This document shows positions 14,734-24,289 of a DNA stretch of 24,289 nucleotides, in pieces. The notes under the pieces are model-generated. The model was not told where the DNA came from, ran no database searches, and saw only the letters and a program-made list of their open reading frames with translations. Origin of the DNA: JAXMCI01 sp046349435 (GTDB taxonomy: Bacteria > Pseudomonadota > Alphaproteobacteria > Dongiales > Dongiaceae). Made by a program: the position numbers and the translations under genes. The stretch lies in assembly GCA_046349435.1 (NCBI GenBank), contig JAXMCI010000060.1:1-24289 (forward strand), given 5' to 3'. How positions within the stretch are numbered: position 1 is the first letter of the stretch; each line of letters opens with the position of its first letter.

Positions 14734-15006
14734 GTGGGCGGCATGATCGGCATCGCCTTCCTCTCCGGCGCGGTGACCATGGGGTACCTGGTCGCCGCCC
14801 TCTTCTTCCTGCGCTTCTGGACCCGAAGCCGCGACGCGCTGTTCCTGACCTTCGCCGGCGCCTTCGCGCTGCTCGCCCTCAACCAGGCGCTGGTCGTGCT
14901 CTCCGGCACGCCGCGCGAGGAGCAGGGCTGGATCTACCTGATCCGGCTGCTGGGCTACCTGCTGATCATCGCCGCCATCGTGCGCAAGAACCTGCGCCGG
15001 GGGTGA
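14734..15006 (+). CDS. DUF5985-type small membrane protein 2
   Basis: The 90-residue protein has three membrane spans. IAFLSGAVTMGYLVAALFFLRFWTRSRDALFLTFAGAFALLALNQAL is the typical DUF5985 sequence. The GTG at 14734 or the ATG at 14743 could be the start; the latter gives 87 residues. It lies nine bases after the previous gene. The two proteins resemble each other (FF.RFW.R.RDALFLTFAG versus LLRSWRRGRTRLLLWSALCFAG) and may form a heteromer. It ends 15 bases from the end of the convergent OB-fold-like gene. Confidence 0.8.
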   Translation: MGGMIGIAFLSGAVTMGYLVAALFFLRFWTRSRDALFLTFAGAFALLALNQALVVLSGTPREEQGWIYLIRLLGYLLIIAAIVRKNLRRG

Positions 15007-15021
15007 GCGGGCCGGAGGTGG

Positions 15022-15297
15022 CTATGCGGCGTCGACCACCGACCAGTCGACCATGACCAGCAGATAGCCGCTGAGCTCGCCTCGGCACCGGATGGTGCGT
15101 CCGACCAGCGTGTCGAGCAGCGGGTCGCGAAACGGGTTGCCGCCCTGACGGCGCAGCACGAAGACGCCGTCCGACGTCTCCAGGCAGACGGCGCGGTGCT
15201 CGCTCTTGCTGCCCCGTGCGAAGGGCTGCTCGGTCACCTTGCCCGTGAACTCGCGTAGTCCCGACAACCCGCCGCGATCCTCCAGGTCCCGCGTCAC
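15022..15297 (-). CDS. OB-fold-like small protein coupled to the C25-type peptidase
   Basis: The 91-residue protein starts at a GTG whose last bases overlap the TGA of the peptidase gene (GTGA), so the two are translationally coupled. It reads REFTGKVTEQPFARGSKSEHRAVCLETSDGVFVLRRQGGNPFRDPLLDTLVGRTIRCRGELSGYLLVMVDW. The strand pattern GKV..., AVCLET..GVFVLRR, VGRTIRCRGEL and YLLVMVDW fits a small five-stranded OB fold. I recall such small proteins next to caspase-like peptidases in other bacteria but cannot search for them here. Function is unknown; it may be a partner or regulator of the peptidase. Confidence 0.7.
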   Translation of the reverse strand: MTRDLEDRGGLSGLREFTGKVTEQPFARGSKSEHRAVCLETSDGVFVLRRQGGNPFRDPLLDTLVGRTIRCRGELSGYLLVMVDWSVVDAA

Positions 15298-16877
15298 CGG
15301 CTGTGGATCTGCTCCACCGACACCAGCCTGCCGTCGACTTCCTTGCCCACCAGCAGCACGACCCTCGGCACCCCGCTGGCCGGCTCGCCGATGGCGGCCT
15401 CGCGGGCGCGGCCCACGGCGCGGTGCGCGAAGAGGACATGATAGGCGCTGGTGATCTGCTCGTCGCGGGCCATCGCCTCGGGCATGCGCCGGCGCACCGG
15501 GCGATGCCGGACGTCGAAGGACAGGGCCTGGCCGGGCTCGAGCCCGAGCTCGCGGGCCTGGGCTTCCAGCGGCCGCAGCAGCGGCGCCGGCGGCGGGGCG
15601 CGCCGGCGCGACAGCTTCGGCTCGCTGCCGGCCAGTGCCAGGCCGCGGCTGAACAGGGCGCGCCGCCGATCCTGCCGGCCCGCCCGCCCGGCATCGTCCT
15701 TCGGCCGCGCGACCACCGGCGAGGCGGGCGTCACCGGGGTGATCGAGGGATCGCCGAGGAGGCTGAACTGGGCCAGGGTCTTGAGCTCGGACGGGTCGAG
15801 CGGCGAGGCCGCCTGCACGAAGCGCTGGCGGGCCTCGAGCGTGGCGCGTCCCAGCGAGCTGCCGGCCAGCACGCGACCGAGGAAATACTGGCAGATGAGG
15901 TCGGCCTGGCCGTTGCCGGAGGCGGGACCGTAGGCGATCGTCGAGCTGCCGAGGAAGCCGTAGGCCTTGTTCTCCAGATAGCTGTTGCAGATCCCCATCT
16001 GCCGGCGCGTCGCCGACAGCCCGTACAGCTCCGCGCCGTAGCAGCATTCGGCGGCCGCGACCGTTCCCTCGCCGATCCGGCCGGCGAGATCGGCCGAATC
16101 GAGAGCCACCGGATATTGCGCAGCGCCGCTCGCCGGCTGGCCGAAGAACTGCGGCGAGCCCTTGGCGCCGTGACAGTTGAAGAAGTGTACCGGCGCCCGC
16201 AGCCGGGCGGCCGGCCAGGGCCGGCCCTTCGGCGGCACGCTCTGCAGGTCCCGGGCGCTGCCGAAGATGTTCGCGGTCGATTGGCGGCTCGACGCCTGCC
16301 AGACCTGGGCGGTGACGGCGAAACAGCCGGCGATCGCGCTGCGGTCGCGCCCCGTCCATCCGGCGCAGGTCTCGAGCACGCCCAGCAGGTAGGCGGGGTC
16401 GGTGGCGCCGGTCACGTCGGGCAGCCGCCCGACCACCCGGGTCGGCCCGAGAAAGCTGGTGATCGCCTGGCTGTAGGCCGCTTCGCAGGCATAGGGCAGA
16501 TCGCCCAGGGCGAGCGGATCGACGTCGTCCTCCGGCCCGGTGCCGCCGGTGTAGAGCGGGTTCTTCAGGTCCTGGTGCGGGATCACGTCGACGGCACCGA
16601 GCAGCATCAGGTAGTCCGGCGCCAGCCCGCGATAGACGGCGTCGATCGCCGTCTTGTTCTGCCGGGCGTCGGCCGGATCGGTCACCGGCGTCGCGGACAG
16701 CCGGCCCATGTCGGTCTTGTCGTCGAGACCCACCAGCTGCGTGACCAGGCCGCGTCCGCGATCGGCGGCGACCAGGGCATTCACCGCCTTCTGCAGCCGG
16801 GTGAGGCCGGCGGCGCCGTACTTGGCGCGCAGCGCCGCGAGGTTCGTGACGATCACCTTGTCGATCTTGGTGGCCAT
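15294..16877 (-). CDS. Caspase-like (C25/gingipain-type) cysteine peptidase
   Basis: The 527-residue protein has the clan CD (C25) layout. LAPDYLMLLGAVDVIP (85-100) matches the YVLLVGD..DIP strand, and VVGRLPDV (148-155) matches the family's GR-P stretch. HFFNCHGA carries the likely catalytic His236, and AAECCYGAELYG carries the likely catalytic cysteine (Cys279 by analogy with QACxG, or Cys278). FSLLGDPSIT (371-380) is the hallmark LLGDPS. A C-terminal domain from about 395 is rich in arginine, contains HRPVRRRMPEAMARDEQIT and is not recognised. There is no signal peptide, so it is cytoplasmic, unlike secreted gingipains. GGGGGATC lies just before the ATG. A role in signalling or abortive-type defence is inference. 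Confidence 0.8.
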   Translation of the reverse strand: MATKIDKVIVTNLAALRAKYGAAGLTRLQKAVNALVAADRGRGLVTQLVGLDDKTDMGRLSATPVTDPADARQNKTAIDAVYRGLAPDYLMLLGAVDVIPHQDLKNPLYTGGTGPEDDVDPLALGDLPYACEAAYSQAITSFLGPTRVVGRLPDVTGATDPAYLLGVLETCAGWTGRDRSAIAGCFAVTAQVWQASSRQSTANIFGSARDLQSVPPKGRPWPAARLRAPVHFFNCHGAKGSPQFFGQPASGAAQYPVALDSADLAGRIGEGTVAAAECCYGAELYGLSATRRQMGICNSYLENKAYGFLGSSTIAYGPASGNGQADLICQYFLGRVLAGSSLGRATLEARQRFVQAASPLDPSELKTLAQFSLLGDPSITPVTPASPVVARPKDDAGRAGRQDRRRALFSRGLALAGSEPKLSRRRAPPPAPLLRPLEAQARELGLEPGQALSFDVRHRPVRRRMPEAMARDEQITSAYHVLFAHRAVGRAREAAIGEPASGVPRVVLLVGKEVDGRLVSVEQIHSR

Positions 16878-17015
16878 GGAGATCCCCCGTCGATATAAAT
16901 TCTACAGTACAATATGAGGCGTCTCTGCAGCGACGCAGTGTGCAGATTCATCATATATACTATTCAAAGATTGAAAACAATGATTGGAAGAATGTGGCCG
17001 GCGCCGGCGGGCCCG
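16878..17015 (-). promoter_or_regulatory. AT-rich promoter region of the peptidase operon
   Basis: Bases 16890-16995 are far more AT-rich than anything else in the window. On the minus strand they hold TATATATGAT-like and TTTATAT stretches, and possible -35 elements (TTGTTT, TTGAAT), but no single well-spaced pair can be chosen. An inverted repeat TCTGCA, 11 bases, TGCAGA lies inside and could be an operator. The base content suggests strong or foreign-type promoter DNA. Confidence 0.5.
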
Positions 17016-17037
17016 GCGGGCTTTCTTCCGAGCCCGC
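17016..17037 (-). terminator. Terminator-like hairpin after the HWE kinase gene
   Basis: GCGGGCT, eight-base loop, AGCCCGC: a perfect seven-pair stem five bases after the kinase stop. No T run follows on the minus strand. Confidence 0.5.
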
Positions 17038-17041
17038 GCCG

Positions 17042-18910
17042 TCAGCCGCAGGCGCGGGCCGGCGCCGTCCCAGGGGACCCGTCGAACAGGCGGCGGAGCA
17101 ACTGCGGGTCGAGCGGCTTGGCGAGGACCGGCACGCCGGCATAGCGCCGCTCGATCGTGGCGCCGTCATAGCCGGTGATGAACGCGAAGGGGACGCCGCG
17201 GGCGGCCAGCAGGTCGGCGGCGGGATAGGCGAGCTCGCCGCCGAGATTGAGGTCGAGCACGGCGACGTCGGGCTGCTGCTCCAGGATGAGGGTCAGCGCC
17301 GCGGCGACGCTGGCCGCCGGGCCGAGCACGCTGTAGCCGAGCGCCGCCAGCTGCTCGCGCAGCATGGTGGCGACCAGCGCCTCGTCCTCGACCACCAGCA
17401 CGCGGCCGCCGCGCACCGCGATCGGTCCGGTCGCCGGCTCCGCCGGCCGGCCGCCGCCCCGCTCGTCGCGCGCCGGGCGGCCCGATTCGATGTGGCGCTG
17501 CGGCACCGACAGCCGGCAGCGCAGACCGTCGCCGTGCCAGTCGAGCTCGGCGGCGCCGCCGAGCTGCTGCTCGATGCTGGCGCCGATCACCTTGGTGCCG
17601 AAGCCCTTGCGGGTCGGCGGCGTCACGGGCGGTCCGCCGCTCTCGGTCCAGCGCAGCACCAGGCGGCCGTCCTCGACCGTCCAGGTCAGGGTCAGACCGC
17701 CCTCCGGCACCGACAGCGCGCCGTACTTCGCGGCATTGGTCGCCAGCTCGTGCAGCGCCAGCGCCAGCGACTGCGCGCTGCCCGGCCGCAGCGAGATCAC
17801 CGGCCCGAACGCCTCGATCTGCCGGCCGGGGCGGCGGAACGGCGCCAGCTCCTCGCCGACCAGGCGGCCGAGCTCGACGCCGCGCCAGCGCGATTCCGAG
17901 AGCAGCGCATGGGTGCGCGACAACGCCTTGATGCGGCCCTCGACGGCGGCGACGAACTCCGCCGTCGTGGCGGCGCGCGTCAGGTGCAGCACCGACTGCA
18001 CGACGGCGAGCAGGTTCTTGGCGCGATGGTCGAGCTCGCCGACCAGCACCTGCTGGCGTTCCTCGACCTCCTTGCGCTCGGTGATGTCGAGGTCGACGCC
18101 GGCGAAGTGCAGCGGCGTGCCGTCGTCCTCGCGGGTCAGGTGGCCGGCCGCCAGCGACCAGCGCACCGAGCCGTCCGGCCGGATGAAGCGCAGCTCGCAG
18201 GTGCCGCTCTCGCCGCCCGGCGGCGGCTCGACCAGCGCGCGGAAGCGCTCGCGGTCCTCGGGATGGACGTGGCCGAGGAAGCCCGCGAAGCCGCCGCCGA
18301 AATCCTCCGGCGCGAAGCCCATGATGCGCACCAGGCTCGGCGACCAGCGCAGCGCGCCGCTGGCGAAGTCGTAGTCCCACCAGCCCATCTGCGCCGCCTC
18401 GAAGGCGAGGCGCAGGCGCTCCTCGCTGCGCCGCAGCTCCCGGGTCGAGGCCTCGAGCGCGGCGGTGCGCTCGGCGACCCGCCGCTCCAGGTCGCGGTTG
18501 AGCCGCTCGAGTTGCTGGGTCTTGCGGTAGAGCTCGGCGAAGACCCGGACCTTGGCGCGCAGCACCTCGGGGATCACCGGCACCGAGACGTAGTCGACGG
18601 CGCCGACCTCGTAGCCGCGCAGGAAGTCGAGGTCGGTGAGCAGCACGCCGGAGATGAAGATGATGGCGGTGCGCTGGAAGCGCGGATGCTCGCGGATCAT
18701 GCGGGCGAGCTCGAAGCCGTCGAGGTCGGGCATGTAGACGTCGACCAGGACGACCGCGACGTCGTTCTGCAGCAGGTGCTGGAAGGCCTCCTGGGCGGAG
18801 CCCGCCTTGAGCAGGATCTCGCCCAGCTCCGAGAGGATGACCTCGTAGCTCAGCAGCTTCGCCGGCTGGTCGTCGACCAGCAGGATCTTCACCGGCTCGG
18901 CGGCGGACAT
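17042..18910 (-). CDS. Hybrid HWE-family sensor kinase, REC-PAS-HWE-REC
   Basis: The 622-residue soluble protein has an N-terminal receiver domain (8-125, phosphoacceptor Asp57), a coiled linker (125-165), and a PAS domain with PAC tail (about 166-280, ending DITERK). It then has an HWE kinase core with phospho-His295 in ELDHRAKN, His387 in LALHELATNAAKYGAL, and W421.E423 in LRWTESGG, followed by a C-terminal receiver (503-610, Asp553). The first receiver has VSVPV where a KP is usual, so its conserved lysine is replaced by valine (110). HWE kinases often act in alphaproteobacterial general stress response. GAGGGG lies before the ATG at 18910. It follows the poly-HAMP kinase by 23 bases and they form one operon. 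Confidence 0.93.
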   Translation of the reverse strand: MSAAEPVKILLVDDQPAKLLSYEVILSELGEILLKAGSAQEAFQHLLQNDVAVVLVDVYMPDLDGFELARMIREHPRFQRTAIIFISGVLLTDLDFLRGYEVGAVDYVSVPVIPEVLRAKVRVFAELYRKTQQLERLNRDLERRVAERTAALEASTRELRRSEERLRLAFEAAQMGWWDYDFASGALRWSPSLVRIMGFAPEDFGGGFAGFLGHVHPEDRERFRALVEPPPGGESGTCELRFIRPDGSVRWSLAAGHLTREDDGTPLHFAGVDLDITERKEVEERQQVLVGELDHRAKNLLAVVQSVLHLTRAATTAEFVAAVEGRIKALSRTHALLSESRWRGVELGRLVGEELAPFRRPGRQIEAFGPVISLRPGSAQSLALALHELATNAAKYGALSVPEGGLTLTWTVEDGRLVLRWTESGGPPVTPPTRKGFGTKVIGASIEQQLGGAAELDWHGDGLRCRLSVPQRHIESGRPARDERGGGRPAEPATGPIAVRGGRVLVVEDEALVATMLREQLAALGYSVLGPAASVAAALTLILEQQPDVAVLDLNLGGELAYPAADLLAARGVPFAFITGYDGATIERRYAGVPVLAKPLDPQLLRRLFDGSPGTAPARACG

Positions 18911-18933
18911 GATCGGATTCCCCTCGGCGCGTC

Positions 18934-23853
<4,920 letters not shown>

Positions 23854-23974
23854 GCATTCCTCCCAGAGATGGGCAGGCCGTCACGCCGACCCGCCGCAGC
23901 GCAGCGTGGCACCGCTCGGCGCCGACCCGCACGACACCGATCGCCCGCTGGCGGGGCGACCTGCGCGACAGCCG

Positions 23975-24014
23975 AGCCAAGTCATCGACGGATCAAGCCA
24001 AGTCATCGGCGGAT
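23975..24014. repeat. Tandem 19-base direct repeat with period 21
   Basis: AGCCAAGTCATCGACGGAT (23975-23993) and AGCCAAGTCATCGGCGGAT (23996-24014) differ at one base and are 21 bases apart, two helical turns. This is the pattern of paired binding sites for a response regulator. It lies between two divergent signalling genes and close to the EcfG-like promoter. Confidence 0.6.
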
Positions 24015-24035
24015 GGAGCAGCCGTCGAACCTGCA

Positions 24036-24060
24036 AACCCGAAGACGGCTCCGCAGTTCC
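24036..24060 (-). promoter_or_regulatory. EcfG-like promoter of the poly-HAMP kinase operon
   Basis: On the minus strand: GGAAC, 16 bases, GGTT. The -35 part is a perfect EcfG match and the -10 part differs at one base. It lies about 183 bases before the ATG at 23853, so the leader would be long and would include the direct repeats. Confidence 0.5.
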
Positions 24061-24154
24061 CGCGAAGCTTCGAAAAAGTCAGCCATGGCCGCTTCGGGCG
24101 TTCCGCTCTATATCTCTAGCCCGTGCATGCTTGGCCATCCCGGCGGATTGCCCG

Positions 24155-24289
24155 ATGACGCTGGCGCAGCGGCTATTCATGCTGGTCGCCATCGCGCTGC
24201 TGCCGGCCATCGTGATCCAGGGCTACAACGAGCTCGACCTGCGCCGCAGCCGCGAGGCGGAGGTGCGCGGGCTGGCGCTCGACCAGGCC
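24155..24289 (+). CDS. Membrane sensor protein (probably histidine kinase), N-terminal fragment
   Basis: The 45 codons before the window edge read MTLAQRLFMLVAIALLPAIVIQGYNELDLRRSREAEVRGLALDQA. The first 25 residues form a membrane span, followed by a charged helix. This opening is typical of alphaproteobacterial sensor kinases (or diguanylate cyclases) with a periplasmic dCache/PDC-type sensing domain. No output domain is in the window, so the exact class is unknown. It is divergent from the hybrid kinase operon, and the two may form one signalling module. Confidence 0.7.
   Translation, partial: MTLAQRLFMLVAIALLPAIVIQGYNELDLRRSREAEVRGLALDQA

Larger units (their letters stand above)
23854..24154. 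other. Divergent intergenic region between kinase operon and membrane sensor
   Basis: These 301 bases hold no gene that I can support. They contain the kinase ribosome binding site (GGGAGG), a pair of 19-base direct repeats (23975-24014), an EcfG-like promoter on the minus strand, and an AT-rich CTCTATATCTCTAG stretch at about 24105-24118 that may be the -10 region of the plus-strand gene. Confidence 0.6.

Noticed and set aside
15303..16898. Open frame of 531 codons on the plus strand opposite the peptidase
   Set aside because: Shadow of the peptidase gene; no recognisable motif, and no ribosome binding site at its start.

Overview
The window is about 24.3 kb of very GC-rich DNA with strong G/C bias at third codon positions. 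An HWE-type sensor kinase, GGAA-N16/17-GTT-like promoters that resemble EcfG general-stress promoters, and a winged-helix gene coupled to two DUF5985-type membrane proteins all point to an alphaproteobacterium, probably Rhodospirillales-like. That placement is inference from gene content. I saw no rRNA, tRNA, CRISPR array or insertion sequence.

Layout. (1) 1-984, minus: a short exported protein of unknown function, then CidA/LrgA, then the first codons of a probable LrgB. (2) 1039-1324, plus: a 40-residue secreted protein with its own promoter-like motif, 5' UTR hairpin and terminator. (3) 1336-8712: a GcvA-type LysR regulator divergent from a seven-gene operon. The operon encodes an arginine-deiminase-fold hydrolase, a Tat-exported polyamine-type binding protein, two permeases, two short-chain dehydrogenases and a PuuE/allantoinase-like polysaccharide-deacetylase-family hydrolase. 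It looks like an uptake and breakdown pathway for a guanidino, polyamine or cyclic-amide compound, but it has no ABC ATPase gene. (4) 8751-9114, plus: a second small secreted protein whose promoter, UTR and terminator match those of region 2. (5) 9121-12085, minus: HrpB helicase and an NTF2/SnoaL-like protein. (6) 12173-13849: a third small secreted protein, a small lipoprotein and an XRE/MmyB-type regulator. The last two carry clear single-base frameshifts and the first may also be interrupted, so this is either a decaying patch or a patch of sequence error. (7) 13850-15006, plus: a winged-helix protein and two DUF5985-type membrane proteins, preceded by palindromes. (8) 15022-16877, minus: a gingipain/caspase-like (C25) peptidase translationally coupled to a 91-residue protein that looks like an OB fold, behind an unusually AT-rich promoter. 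(9) 17042-23853, minus: an HWE hybrid kinase and a 1639-residue soluble poly-HAMP hybrid kinase with three receiver domains. (10) 24155-end, plus: the start of a membrane sensor protein, divergent from the kinases.

A common theme may be stress signalling: four EcfG-like promoter matches lie upstream of the three small secreted proteins and the large hybrid kinase. The most novel candidates are the peptidase/OB-fold pair, the homologous small-secreted-protein cassettes, and the ATPase-less transport and hydrolysis operon.
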